The notes under the pieces were generated by a model. The model saw nothing but the letters and a program-made list of their open reading frames with translations, had not been told where the DNA came from and did no database searches. The translations under genes and the position numbers were made by a program. Positions 11,501-20,640 of a DNA stretch of 64,000 bases are shown here, in pieces (position 1 is the first letter of the stretch; each line of letters opens with the position of its first letter). Source of the DNA: Cristatella mucedo (taxonomy: Eukaryota > Bryozoa > Phylactolaemata > Cristatellidae); NCBI GenBank assembly GCA_009760855.2, contig WPIO01000020.1, forward strand, positions 4,192,001-4,256,000. The letters are read 5' to 3'.

Positions 11501-13956
11501 CGAGTGCAATCCCGATAGTGTTAGATGCTCCCGAAAGTTCTAGCAGAACTAGAAAAGTCGGTATACTTTCTCAGCAGTGCTTACTCTGTAGAGTGATTTT
11601 CACTGAAACCTGATTGGGACTTGATTGCCTGTTTAAAGATTTGATGCACGACTTAAGCTGGTCTGCCTTTGCTTGCTCCAGTGTCTTTGATAGGAACAAC
11701 AGGAAGGAAAGAGGTAGTACAAGTTACTGAAGTTCTATCGGTCTAGTGTTGCCTTCGTAATGAGTGGCCAAACAAGCCTTTTAGAAAGGTGTAGGGATAA
11801 GAGCTGAAGCTAAGAACCTATTTATTGTGCTTGTTTTGCAGGGCATCAGCAAGTTGTTGTGCTTCATAAGGAGAAGTAATGGGTATGAGGTGTAGAGAAC
11901 TAGCAGTCTTATTAAAGTGGGAGATACGCTTCAAGGTTTACATGTTGACACTGCATGTTACCTTTAGCAGTGTTATGCTTGTTGACGTTTAGTTGTTACC
12001 ACTAATCATTTGATCTTGCTTCTTTTACAGCATCTTCACATATGCTGTAAAAGAAAAGTGCCTATAAAAAGATTAGGTTCTCTGAGGATGCTAAACAAAT
12101 GTGTTGTTATTTTTACCATTATTAGGTGAGGTCATTAGTGGCAGGTTTGAAGGTGGGTATTGGTATTGAGGTAAAGGAACAAGCTGAGGTTCGGGAGTCC
12201 ATTTGGGGATAGTGATTGCCCCTGAGATTGAGAGCTTGTTGATTATATTAATTTTTTCGACAAAGAAGATAGGTCGCTAGGGAAGTTGCTGAACTGGGAG
12301 TGGTTTGTGAATTGATCTATGGTCGACATCTGCATGTTTTTGGATTGAGCACCTGTGATTCTACTATGTTTTTATTTGAAGCTAGACTTGGCTTTAGCAA
12401 GGATGGATGGATGGGTATTTTACAATATAAATACCCCATATACCAGTTAGTCGGAGATGGCAGCATACAATCATGAGAATATTTGATCGAGTTTGTTGTC
12501 CTTACTGTCAGTGGGGCCATTCACATGAGCCAGAGAGAAAATAAATCAGCCTAACTACAAAATTTAGAACAAACGGTGTCATCTTTAGTGTCGAAGTAAA
12601 TAATAAATCATCTAGTTTGAAGTAGGTATGATTTCTGGAACACAGACTCGAAATGGTATAAGAAAAATCATAAACATGAAATAACTTGGTACCTAAGGGG
12701 GGATGGTGGACTATTGCCACCATTATCATTAGCTGCTTGCTATTGGAGTGAGTCAAAATGAGAGATTCGAAAGACTGCCTCATGGGGACTGCAATTGGTT
12801 TGAAATTGATGGAGGAACCATAAACAACGGCTACTCCACCATCAGCTCTCATTAATTTTGAGTTGTGAAAAAAACAGATGTCTGTTGGGGTACATCGGTT
12901 ATGGTCGGGCGGTTAGTCGATTTCACCCGGGTCTCTGTCACAGCAAACAGGACAGGCATGTCGGCAAGAATCCTATCGAGTATTATTAGGGGTTTATGAC
13001 ACATTCAATTGGCATTATATGGTTACACTTCAAGAGCGTGTTCATGGGTTATAGAAGGTTTGATCACCGTTCCGTTATTTTGAATACTTGGGTGCTTTAG
13101 GGAGAGCATGCATGGGCAGCTCAAGATAATGCAGGAAATATTGGACATGTGCCTGCTCTTGCTGTGTCTGGGCTTCCCGTGAAAGATTCCCAATTCGTGA
13201 ACCATGGCAGAAGCTGCAGAATCCAAGAATACATTCGAACAATTGTGAAACGATAATATAGACAGTCGCTTACCAAATAGTAATAATAATAATAATGCAC
13301 TTGATAAAGCGCCCTCAGAAAACTTAATCTCTTTCTAGTTGCTTTGCATTTGCTGCAAAGGGAAATGCATTTGAATGGTGAGTAATATCATGCTTGATAA
13401 ACAAGTAGTAGGGTCATTTAAAGTCGGCCAATCTATAGTGATAGGTGGCTGGGCTATGGCAGCATAGACTGACGGTGCTGTGGGGTGTGGCATTACAGCT
13501 TAGTGGGAGGCACAAGCAGCCAGCACATCGGTCGGCACTGATAGATCGGCCTGGTCTGTCGGCAGCCGTGACCGAGACTTGGAAACTTAATGAGCCGTTA
13601 TCTGCTGGCGTTGGCTGACGGCAGTGCACGAGACACGGTAGAGCCGGGCAGCCGAAGTGAACCACTACCGCCAGACCGTCGTGCTGCACCGGCTGCGCCC
13701 AAGTGTGGCGCTGAGCCTCCCTAATACGGAGGTCTTCTAATCGGTGTCATGCCAAGCCACACATCCGGTCGTTAAGCAGGTGCCCTTATTGCGCTTGCAG
13801 GGTGCAGCCGGTCTCAGTGACTCGACCGTCACGTTCCATTACGTCAGTCCCAGAGATATGGTGAACCTGGACTCTTTCATCAACCACTTTAAGCCTTACG
13901 GTGTCGATGAATCTCTTCGAGTGCTCTACCACGCCTACTACTCGAGTCGTCCCTGA
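3387..13956 (+). CDS. C1GALT1: Core 1 beta-1,3-galactosyltransferase (T-synthase), five coding exons
   Basis: This enzyme transfers galactose from UDP-Gal in beta-1,3 linkage to GalNAc-Ser/Thr, making the core 1 O-glycan (T antigen) in the Golgi. Coding exons are 3387-3600, 4497-4685, 5697-5930, 9515-9771 and 13801-13956. All four introns are GT-AG, phases match at every junction, and the sum is 1050 nt, giving 349 residues plus a stop, close to the usual 350-390. Residues 5-23 form the signal-anchor membrane segment after a short cytosolic tail. The metal-binding DxD is D171-D173 in [20 protein letters not shown] and the acidic EDVAMGQC (E244, D245) follow, and FHYVSP with a PYG near the end is typical of the family's C-terminus. 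The two adjacent Cys expected just before FHYV are absent (GAAGLSD instead). ATG 3387 has a good context (GTGCCATGG). Family assignment is firm; enzyme activity is inferred. Confidence 0.88.
3688..3815 (-). repeat. SINE family A copy (tRNA-derived, LINE-like tail)
   Basis: Read on the - strand it starts with a tRNA-like head, GGCCTAGTGGTTAAGG (A-box) and GGCCTCGAGCCCCGAGG (B-box-like). It then carries the tail GCxCTGAATAGAGA...TTCTxTxAGGGTGC that resembles the 3' end of the local LINEs. Related copies lie at 14375-14512, 21715-21980 and 61480-61640. It sits in intron 1 of C1GALT1, antisense to the gene. Confidence 0.75.
3966..4032 (+). repeat. SINE family B, 5' head fragment
   Basis: The sequence GAGCCGTGATGGCACACTAG, followed by a stretch ending in TTTTCACGATCTCGA, matches the head of the full-length family B copy at 21190. 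It contains the A-box and breaks off before the B-box. It lies in intron 1 of C1GALT1 about 150 bp from a family A SINE. Confidence 0.6.
4497..4685 (+). CDS. C1GALT1: C1GALT1 exon 2 (start of catalytic domain)
   Basis: The acceptor TTGCAG ends at 4496 and the donor GTACGT starts at 4686. Incoming and outgoing phases are both 1 base carried. It encodes the family hallmark VRVLCWVL followed by [18 protein letters not shown], the beginning of the glycosyltransferase-31 fold, with both conserved Cys present. Confidence 0.87.
5136..5186. repeat. (ATCATC/ATGATC)n trinucleotide-rich tract
   Basis: A short imperfect ATC/ATG repeat in intron 2 of C1GALT1. Read on the - strand it gives a poly-Met ORF, which is not a gene. 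Confidence 0.8.
5459..5498. repeat. (AG)n microsatellite
   Basis: About 19 AG units in intron 2 of C1GALT1, about 200 bp upstream of the exon 3 acceptor. Confidence 0.95.
5697..5930 (+). CDS. C1GALT1: C1GALT1 exon 3 (DxD metal-binding exon)
   Basis: The acceptor CTGCAG ends at 5696 and the donor GTAAGA starts at 5931. It encodes [20 protein letters not shown], then [14 protein letters not shown] holding the DxD motif that coordinates Mn-UDP-Gal, and ends in GYMSGG. This is the best conserved exon of the gene. No frameshift or stop is present. Confidence 0.92.
8488..8574. repeat. Compound (CT)n(GT)n microsatellite
   Basis: About 21 CT units run directly into about 22 GT units. Spurious Ser/Leu and Cys/Val ORFs cover it. 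Confidence 0.97.
9225..9292. repeat. Palindromic CTGCATGCAGG minisatellite
   Basis: About five imperfect copies of an 11-base unit built on the palindrome CTGCATGCAG lie about 220 bp before the exon 4 acceptor of C1GALT1. An isolated related unit, GCATGCAGGTTACATGCAT, occurs at 20576. Confidence 0.7.
9515..9771 (+). CDS. C1GALT1: C1GALT1 exon 4 (acceptor-side catalytic region)
   Basis: The acceptor CCTAG ends at 9514 and the donor GTAACT starts at 9772. It completes GYMSGG with [10 protein letters not shown] and carries EDVAMGQCL, which matches the family's ED(L/V)AxGxC acidic block. The GC-rich codon use (GAG, GGC, GCC) differs from the AT-richer intron around it, supporting selection on this exon. 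Intron 3 before it is 3584 bp and full of repeats. The exon ends in phase 0. Confidence 0.9.
10440..10770 (-). mobile_element. LINE (CR1/L2-like) fragment, C-terminal/3' part
   Basis: On the + strand it reads GTTGGAAGTGAGTTCCAAGC and GCATACAAATTAAAGGCA. These are the reverse complement of the conserved end of the RT ORF seen also at 15580-15640 and 50890-50930. It is heavily decayed. It lies in intron 4 of C1GALT1. Confidence 0.55.
10780..10905. repeat. AT-rich (TAA/TAAA/TA)n tract
   Basis: A low-complexity run including (TA)n at about 10838-10862 and TAAA-type repeats on both sides. It lies between two - strand LINE fragments and may be an expanded LINE tail. Confidence 0.85.
10949..11350 (-). 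pseudogene. LINE reverse transcriptase fragment (thumb region)
   Basis: A 133-codon open stretch on the - strand ends with residues resembling the part of CR1/L2-type RT just after the catalytic palm (CVADINTW...NDDKTNL...KPN, compared with CLADIRSWM...LNDDKTELLL). The first half is not alignable by eye. The preceding 100 bp resemble a tRNA head, so this could be a SINE/LINE chimera or adjacent insertions. Confidence 0.45.
11345..11445 (-). repeat. Possible third tRNA-like SINE head
   Basis: On the - strand, GATAGCTCAATGGGTTAGAG is a good A-box context (TAGCTCAATGG). About 50 bp further, AAGATCGGTCCCACC is a weak B-box-like match. No acceptor stem closes, so it is not an active tRNA gene. 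Only one copy was found. Confidence 0.3.
11930..12135 (+). mobile_element. LINE 3' end (stem-loop tail), degenerate
   Basis: It ends in AAAGTGCCTATAAAAAGATT and GTTCTCTGAGGATGCT, then a TGTTGTTATT-type tail. This is a diverged copy of the tail shared by many LINE remnants here. It lies in intron 4 of C1GALT1, sense orientation. Confidence 0.6.
12505..13010 (-). pseudogene. LINE endonuclease-domain fragment
   Basis: The - strand open frame at 12508-12852 reads [23 protein letters not shown] and VAIVHHPP in order. These are the landmarks of the apurinic-like endonuclease of CR1/L2-type LINEs (GGGVA, FE-hydrophobic and the YRPP-like block). Stops truncate both ends. It is independent of the RT pieces nearby. 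Confidence 0.6.
13265..13400 (-). mobile_element. LINE 3' tail with (ATT)n
   Basis: On the + strand, TAATAATAATAATAATGCAC is followed by AAAGCGCCCTCAG and TTAATCTCTTTCTAG. This is the reverse complement of the common tail. It lies 400 bp before the last C1GALT1 exon. Confidence 0.75.
13801..13956 (+). CDS. C1GALT1: C1GALT1 terminal coding exon
   Basis: The acceptor CTTGCAG ends at 13800 and a TGA stop is at 13954-13956. It encodes [18 protein letters not shown] and HFKPYG, the C-terminal signature of core 1 galactosyltransferases, then a short tail. It joins exon 4 in phase 0 with no gap. Where relatives have a vicinal Cys pair just upstream of FHYV, this exon has Ala/Gly. An unseen small exon between 9771 and 13801 is possible but not needed. 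Confidence 0.85.
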   Translation, partial: GAAGLSDSTVTFHYVSPRDMVNLDSFINHFKPYGVDESLRVLYHAYYSSRP

Positions 13957-14234
13957 CACTGGTGATGTTTTGGTGCATTGAGAGCAGCCGACGTACATGA
14001 CCTAGGTGACCCAGCCTTTGCGTGGCGAATCAGCACCGGATGCTGAGCAAGAGCACCTGCTAGTGTGGCCCCAAAGAGGTCTCATTTGTGTCTTCAGATG
14101 ATGCCCCCAGCGGCTGGGTCTGCCATTCGTAAGCAGCGCTGCCTGCGCATCGTGGCCGCTTGGGGATGCACTACATTCCGACTGTGCAGGAAACCAGCGC
14201 CAGACCCATCTGTGACACTAGCCTGTCTGTGACA

Positions 14235-14310
14235 TCCTAATAATAATAATGCACTTGATAAAACGCCCTCAGAGAACTCAATCTCTCTCTAGGAGCTTTA
14301 CAATCATGTT
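14235..14310 (-). mobile_element. LINE 3' tail with (ATT)n
   Basis: A second tail of the same family, about 280 bp downstream of the C1GALT1 stop codon: TAATAATAATGCACTTGATA, then the stem-loop. Only the tail is present, a very short 5' truncation. Confidence 0.75.
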
Positions 14311-14374
14311 TTTGATGCAACGGACGTGAACGCAACGTTTGTATTATGCTAGCTGGCTTTGTATAATTCATTTA

Positions 14375-14512
14375 AAAATAATTCATTTGTATAGCGCCCC
14401 AAGAGAACTTAATCTCTATTCAGGCGCTTCACATATGCCTCAGGGCTCGAGCCCATGACCTCAGCCAGGCCTTGGTCGGGGCGATCACCTTAACCACTGG
14501 ACCAAACCAACT
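14375..14512 (-). repeat. SINE family A copy, full-length
   Basis: The - strand reads TGGTCCAGTGGTTAAGG (A-box TGGTCCAGTGG) and GGGCTCGAGCCC (B-box). The tail GCGCCTGAATAGAGATTAAG and TTCTCTTGGGGCGC follows, then ATACAAATGAAT. A-box to B-box spacing suits RNA polymerase III transcription. This is the clearest family A copy. Confidence 0.8.
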
Positions 14513-15279
14513 TTGTATTATTTTCTTATTTATTTTTCCATCACGTTTACATTCCCATGCAATTGCTGACATGTTTTTCATTGAGCTGTTTATGCCGTGT
14601 GTTGCTTTGCTCACTTTCCAACCATTTTTTCAATAGATTCCTCTTTAGTCTGCCTGCGTTTTCAGTCGGATTTTTTAGTTGACTGTCATAGCCGTGTGGC
14701 GCGGTCCTGTATCATCTGTTGTGTGTTGCTACCTGCCCTTCTGCTGGGAACCCGTGCACCTAATATTTGCTGACTTGTCAGCAAAACTATTGGGAACATT
14801 TATCTGCCTCGAGTGCATTTCATTGCAGATCACATCCTCAGGTGGCATACTTGAAAGGTGTCAGTTGACTAACTGTACATTACATTATGTTAGAGTAACT
14901 GCTGTGCTTGATTTACCATGTAACGTCAGGCAGGACGTCTGGTTTGGTTATTGTGTGCAAGGTTGATTAGGCACTTTCTGCAGGGCAACTCGTTCTTAGC
15001 ATTCGTGAATCGGCAGTCTATCGTTCTCGTGTGTCGAGATCAGGGGCATCCCCTTCCTAGTTTTCCTTGAGTGCGATGGCTGGGCACATGGCGTGTATGT
15101 ACAAGGTTAGGTTTCTTGTTTTTCTGCTGCATTATCTTAAAAGAGCATCTTTCATCGGCTGCATAGGTAAACGGGTTCGGTGAGCAGGAATACATTACCT
15201 GTGTGCTTGTAACTTTCTTGCTCAGCAAAATATTGGCATAATATTAATCTTTGTATGATGAGATATCTTAAAGCTTACT

Positions 15280-15990
15280 GATAATAATAATAATAATACA
15301 TTTGTATAGCCCCCTCAGAGAACAGTCTCTTTCTATGCACTTTATACTAGCTGCAGAGTAAGCATAATCAAATGGTTAGTAGTAGCCTGCTCAATGACAA
15401 CAAGCGTAACATGGGTAGAGGTGACATGCATAGGGTCAGTATGCAAATATGGTTAGTGGCAGCATGCACAGTATCACCACCCATAAGCACACAAAAGACG
15501 AATCACATGGACCCATAAAATTCTGTCATAAATAGAAGCATTTCTAGTTTCCTTTAAATGTAAAGTCGGGTGATGTCATGCCACCAGTCGGAAGTGAGTT
15601 CCAGGCTTTGGGAGCATACGAACTAAAGGCACTATCTTCAAAAGATTTGAAGTACTTGCGAGGTGCTGGTAAACGATTAGATTCCGAAAAGCGGATGGTA
15701 CGATGCTTAGCCTGGTGAGGGAGTAGATCTGAGAGATAGGCTCAAGCAAAAGAATAAAGGGACCTAAAAGTGAATGACAAAACCTTGAAGCTGATGCGTT
15801 GCTTGACTAGGAGCCAGTACAGGTTGTTGAGAAGTGGTGAGATGTGGCAACTGCCGTGCTCACGACAGACAAGCCTAGCTGCAGAGTTTTGCACCAGCTG
15901 TAAGCGCCTGAGTGAGCAGGACGGTAGACTAGCAAGCATGTGAGTTAGAGAAGTCAAGACAGGATCTCACAAATGCATAGACCAATTTAG
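15280..15990 (-). mobile_element. LINE (CR1/L2-like) 3' portion with RT C-terminus
   Basis: The - strand frame at 15742-15957 encodes LRRLQLVQNSAARLVCREH and HISPLLNNLYWLLVKQRI. This is the conserved C-terminal segment of CR1/L2-type RT proteins (QNAAARLV... HITPLLxxLHWLPV). It continues through the SRCLS-like region to a 3' tail at 15290-15350 with the stem-loop and (ATT)n. Frame breaks occur. It is 5'-truncated. Confidence 0.75.
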
Positions 15991-15999
15991 ATGTAGTAT

Positions 16000-17050
16000 T
16001 CCTGCCTAAGCAAGCCTGAATTTTAGCCATGGTTTGTAGCTGAAAGTACTCAGACGACCGGAAGACACCATAGGAAGCTACCCTTGCTTTCATTCTTTGA
16101 GCCAAGTTATCCTGGAATTATCTGTCGATCCGTGGACTACCGATCATGCCCACCCATGTTTACGGTGAAGTTTTAATCCCTCAGAAATTAAGTGTAGTGT
16201 TACCAATGTCGACACAGCCCCCCCTGCCAATTAATGCAGGCTCCTCCAGTGTGCAATTTCGGGCAAAAAACAGTAGAGGAAAGTGTCGGCTGGCAGCTTC
16301 CTCCGCGGCCACTGGCTGTAGAGCTTTCGCACTGGTGTATGGGAGTTAGCCACACCAGTTCCTGCGTGCTATGTGGCATATGTCTCGACACGGTTCGAAG
16401 GCTGGTTCCTGGTGCAGCAAAGTCCGATCAGCCCGATCACGTGGCCAAAGGCACGAAAAGCGACAGGAAGTTGCAAGGTGCCTACCCTCCTGCTAAATAA
16501 AATAAAATAAATCCTAGCTGATTAAACAGCCTCTTTTTGTATAGCGACAGAAGAGCCTTTACGGCTATCACCACCGCTAGCCTATCATCGTAGGCATGGA
16601 CGACGGCTATTGATCGGCGAACAGGGAGACCGAGTAGAAAGCTTACCGTGGCCAAAATTCGGCCCTGCTAAAAGAAAACAAAAAAGCAATTGAGCTAAGT
16701 CCATGCGTTTGCGACATCCGCAACCTCAGGCTTCGGTGTGTCACTGCTCTAACGTCTTCCAGCCTGTAATATATATTGCTATAAGACGCAACGCCGTCGC
16801 TGCAATACTTTGCAGCCGGGGTTGTAAGTCATGATCGTCACAGCTGCCACATCGCGCCACCTCTCGCAGACCTGCATTTGCTCCAAATAAAGCAGCTTAT
16901 CGACTGCAAGGTTCTGTTACTCACTTCTAGTTCCTATTTCTCTAGCTCCGGCCTATTTTTGAAATGCCATCCAAAACACACGCCTCAGTGCGTACTTAGA
17001 GCCTTCCACAATACTCAAAAATTGCGAATAAGTATGCCTCTTTGCATTAA
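16000..17050. other. Unrecognised region
   Basis: No recognisable gene apart from a family B SINE tail at 16510-16620. ORFs of 60-90 codons at 16146-16500 lack motifs. (TAAAA)n at 16495-16514 is the tail of the SINE. Confidence 0.4.
16507..16620 (-). repeat. SINE family B, 3' part
   Basis: The + strand CTAGCTGATTAAACAGCCTC, then TTGTATAGCGACAGAAGAGC and CTTTACGGCTATCACCACCG, is the reverse complement of the 3' half of the copy at 21190. A (TAAAA)n-type A/T tail precedes it. The tRNA head is lost. Confidence 0.65.
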
Positions 17051-17056
17051 AAATGC

Positions 17057-17865
17057 TTATAAAATGTAAATACAGTGTCCATACAGTCGAAGGTTCGTGG
17101 GATTTAACACTATAGCTTTCAATTTACGCTTGAACTCGAGTTTCAACAGGGAAGCAGGAGCACTTGAGCTAGCACTAGACGTTTGTTTAAAGCTGAGCGC
17201 TTTAGCCGGAAGTCCTGCGGCGGTTGCTATCTGCATACGCTTGCGTTTCAGTGCGTCTTGACGCGAGGCGGCGGCCTTAGCTCTGGCCGCACCTGACCAT
17301 TGATCCAAAAGTCTGACCGCTTGCTTGCATCGTACTGGCTCCGCCGGCTGTTTTTCTTCAGAGACGGAAGCCACTCAGGCGCTTACTAATTATGGGGCCA
17401 AGATACAGTACGTACAAACGCGACGTAGCGAAGCTGCATCCTTCTGTACGCTACACTTCCAACCCGAAGCTTCCTTAAACCAAGGCTTGCTGGCGACAAT
17501 TCGCACGTACATTTAGCGCCAGCGGTACTGGGTATTGCCGAACTGTGCGAGGCACGATCTCGAAGGCGCTTCTTTTCACCGGCGATCGAAGCAAGACCGT
17601 AACCTATAGGGGCTTGGGCGCGCGGCGATGGCGGTGCGACCTTGGGCGAGCGGCGATGGCGGTGCGACGAAGATAGCGTTGCCCCCACAAGTGAGTTGCG
17701 GTACTGGTGACGACAGCGGCTGTATTGCATCGTACGCAGGAAACGCAGGCGTGCGAGCGTACGCAAGGATGTAGAAACCGTCTCGGAAGCTGCTCCGGAG
17801 CTCTCAGTAGGGAAGAGAAGAGAAAGAGAGTGGAAGGAGGGAGACAGCGAGTGGATAGCGTCCAC
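17057..17865 (-). other. Two - strand ORFs in CpG-rich DNA, unrecognised
   Basis: Open frames at 17057-17374 (105 codons, Ala/Lys/Arg/Ser-rich) and 17386-17865 (159 codons) are separated by a stop. The first opens with GTG directly after TGA, and an AG dinucleotide precedes it, so it could be an internal exon, but no conserved domain is visible. They lie in the CpG-rich block 17.1-18.8 kb and could be chance ORFs in GC-rich DNA. A 29-bp direct repeat lies at about 17605-17665. Confidence 0.2.
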
Positions 17866-18780
17866 GCAGGCCGGTGGACAAGAAGAAAGTTCGCGCTGCA
17901 GGACTAGCGGGTCAGGCGATCACAGCTGACCCATTGTAATTAAATCCAGCTTAGTCAACCGATACAAACTGCAGCGTCTAATGAGGCGGTACTCAGCGCG
18001 CCCGTTGGCCGGGCGTGGTGGTGTGAGTCCGGCTGGGGCTTAACAGCTTTGAGGGCGTGGCCGCGCCCACAAACCAGCCGAGCCGAGTTCGCGGGTAGTG
18101 GCACAGCTGACTAGTTTTTGCCGGTTAGAGCACGCGCGCGCGTGCTACGAAGTCACATGTTTAATTACGCGACTCGGTAGTCGACCAATGAGTTGCCACG
18201 CTGAGTCAGTGAGGAAAATGTCTGACGAGCTCAGACCGAGCGACGGCAAGATAAGAAAAAGGGAGTGGATGGGTGAAGGACGGACGGGACCGGCCGGTCG
18301 CACGCGCGATGCGATCGGCCAACGCGCGGGAAACGCCGCGACCAGCTATCGGCATTGGAGGTGAAGATTGGATTGAAGATTGGATTTAAGGTGCCTTGCT
18401 AATTCCGCGCGCCGTCGCTGCTGTGCAGCCGCTGAGCCGTTGTCTTGCCATAGTCGGCGCACTAGGATTATGTTACGTTGTGAGCTAGTGAAGTACAGTT
18501 GGAGGATCTTGTGAAGATTGCCACAGCAGCTGGGGCCTGCGTCTTTGCGCGAGTGTGTAACGTTCGGGCGAGTTAAAGAGAGCCGGCGTTGCAGCTGCGG
18601 TCGCCGCCGCCGAAACTCGCTGGCCGCTTGGCCACGGTATTGCGCGTTGTTAAAAAAAACCGGTCTAGCGTATACGTAGTTACCGTAGTTTGCCGATCTC
18701 GGAGGCTTAGTAGGGAATTTGGTTATCATAATGTAATTGAACGAAACTGCCCGACATCCAGCCAGGTTCGAGCGAGTGAA
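17560..18780. promoter_or_regulatory. CpG-rich block of unknown role
   Basis: CpG density is high (CGCGCGG, GCGGCG, GCGATCG runs), comparable to the window's first kilobase, and flanked by repeat-rich DNA. It could be a CpG-island promoter of a gene whose body I cannot recognise, or the GC-rich 5' end of a retroelement. No coding exon was identified on either strand. Confidence 0.25.
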
Positions 18781-18854
18781 AAGCAATCATTCTGTGTATC
18801 AGTGGCTGCCACGGATTCTGATTCTTTAAATGACTAAGAAGTACAGCTCATCAT

Positions 18855-19935
18855 ATGTAATGTAATGTATCTCCGTCAGTAACTCCACAAAGTCATAAAG
18901 ACCATGTGGGTGTTACGCAGGAGAGTTTTGTATAGCGCACTCACAGCCTAAGCGGCTTTCGGTACGCATTCGGTAGCCAACAGACTTCGTCTCACGCAAC
19001 AAAGAGAAAGTGGGAAGCATAGTAGAGTTAGGAGAGCAGTTGAGGTAGTGAGTAGCATGGAAGTAGCAGTTCAGGACCGGTGAAAAAGATGTGCCATAGT
19101 CGGCAGTTGGAGAGTAGATGTTGTGCAAGAATTGTGGAAGCGAGTTCCACAGTCTAGGACCTGCAGGGCTAAAGCTTCTGTCGCCAACTGCCTTTAAGAG
19201 GAGGAATGGGACAGCTAATTTATTGTCCACACAGGACCTGAGGGCGCGAACAGGCTGAAACTGATGCAGCAGTTCAGCTAGGTATGAAGGAGCCAAGCCG
19301 TGGCGGGCCTTGTGGGTCAGCATAAGAACTTTGCTCTGTATCCTTTGCTGAACCGGCAACCATCCTAACTCTTCCAGCAAAGGTGACACGTGCTCAAACC
19401 GCTGGGACTTGAAGACCAGCCTTGCAGCCATATTCATAGTCTGCTGTGGTGGCATAATAGCTTTCTTTGGTAGCCCAGCCAAAAGGGAATTACAATAATC
19501 AAGCCGAGACAGAACTAGAGAGCTAGTTAAATTTTATACAAGCCACTGTGGGAGACAGCTTCTAATCTTGGATAGGGATCGGATGTGATGACTAGCTGTA
19601 GAAGCAGTCTTCTGAATGAAGCCTTTGAAATTGAAGCAGCTGTCGAACACGACACCTAGATTACGAGCACGTGGTGACGGTCGCACAATAGCATCACCTG
19701 TTAGAAGAGCAAAGCCTTTTAATCCAGCCACACGCTTAGGGTGTCCTATGAGAAGCAGTTCAGTTTTATCATCATTTAATTTCAGGAAGTTTTCTGACAT
19801 CCAGGATCGAATATCGGCAAGGCAAGCATTCATTTTCTCAGTTGCCGCAGCAGATTCCGACGGTTTGAATGGCAAATACAACTGAGTATCGGCAGCATAG
19901 AAGTGATATCCTATTCCATGGGCCTTAATCACTTT
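18855..19935 (-). mobile_element. CR1/L2-like LINE, 5'-truncated, with (TACAT)n tail
   Basis: The - strand begins in the RT palm at 19932 (HFYAADTQLYLPFKPS), continues through CLADIRSWMSENFLKLNDDK and LLLIGHPKRV, then a second frame at 18913-19482 with ARLVFKSQRFEHVSPLLEEL, LGWLPVQQRI and LTHKARHGLAPSYLAELL. The RT catalytic block, normally ADD, reads AAD, so the first Asp is lost. At the 3' end the sequence closes with TATACAAAACTCTCCTGCG and a TTACAT/TACAT repeat, unlike the (ATT)n-tailed LINEs nearby. The same 3' end is inserted at 21774-21888. Confidence 0.8.
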
Positions 19936-19999
19936 TCCCAGAGGGGGTTAGGCCTCACAGCTGGCAAAGCTAGTGGGTAGACATCGTTTTGCTACATCG

Positions 20000-20640
20000 A
20001 TAGTGGCGATGGAGTCGCTTACATGGCAGTCAAGTGGAGACAAATGCAACAATCTTGGCATTACTCCTGAGCAGGTGGCAGCATCTGGTCTCAATCACCA
20101 TTTGTTGGCAAATTAGTTCGTTGTTGGATGATAGCACACAGTCAAGCTCTCTCGACTGTTATGCCGCCGTGAAAAACGAAGGTATAGGTCAGACCAGGCC
20201 GACGGCTGGCAGGTTAGGGAGTAGTGGTCTGGCCCAAGGAGGGGTCGTGGTGTCCTTTGTTTGACACGAGATGGATGTGGGTTTATGCATGGCTAACCGG
20301 TACTGGGCTGACCTCACGGCCAGGCAAGCAATTAGTTGGGCAGCCAGCTGTTGATACTGTACGAGAAGACAGGCCACAAGCGAAGAGAGACACGAGAGAC
20401 ACCGATGGATGAGGGCTCCAATAACTGTGTATTCGGCTAAGGCACACAGCCGTTCTCCCCCCCCCGTCCTGCTTCTTCGTCCTCGGTCTGCCCTTGACAG
20501 TCCACTAGGCCCCCCTTGCACCTCTGCCACCGGCTGGTTAGGTCGCTTGAAGGGAGAGTCGCTTGAAGGGAGAGCCGCATGCAGGTTACATGCATCAAGG
20601 GTGAGCCAGGGTGCACCGGCCGAGCACTAGGCCACATGTC
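20000..20640 (-). other. Possible LTR of Gypsy element 5 (unproven)
   Basis: On the - strand a purine-rich run, GGTGGGAGGTAGGGGACA, at about 20640-20657 looks like a polypurine tract and is followed by TGTGGCC. That would start a 3' LTR running leftwards towards 20000. The far end and a second LTR copy were not found. Otherwise no gene is recognisable here. Confidence 0.25.
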
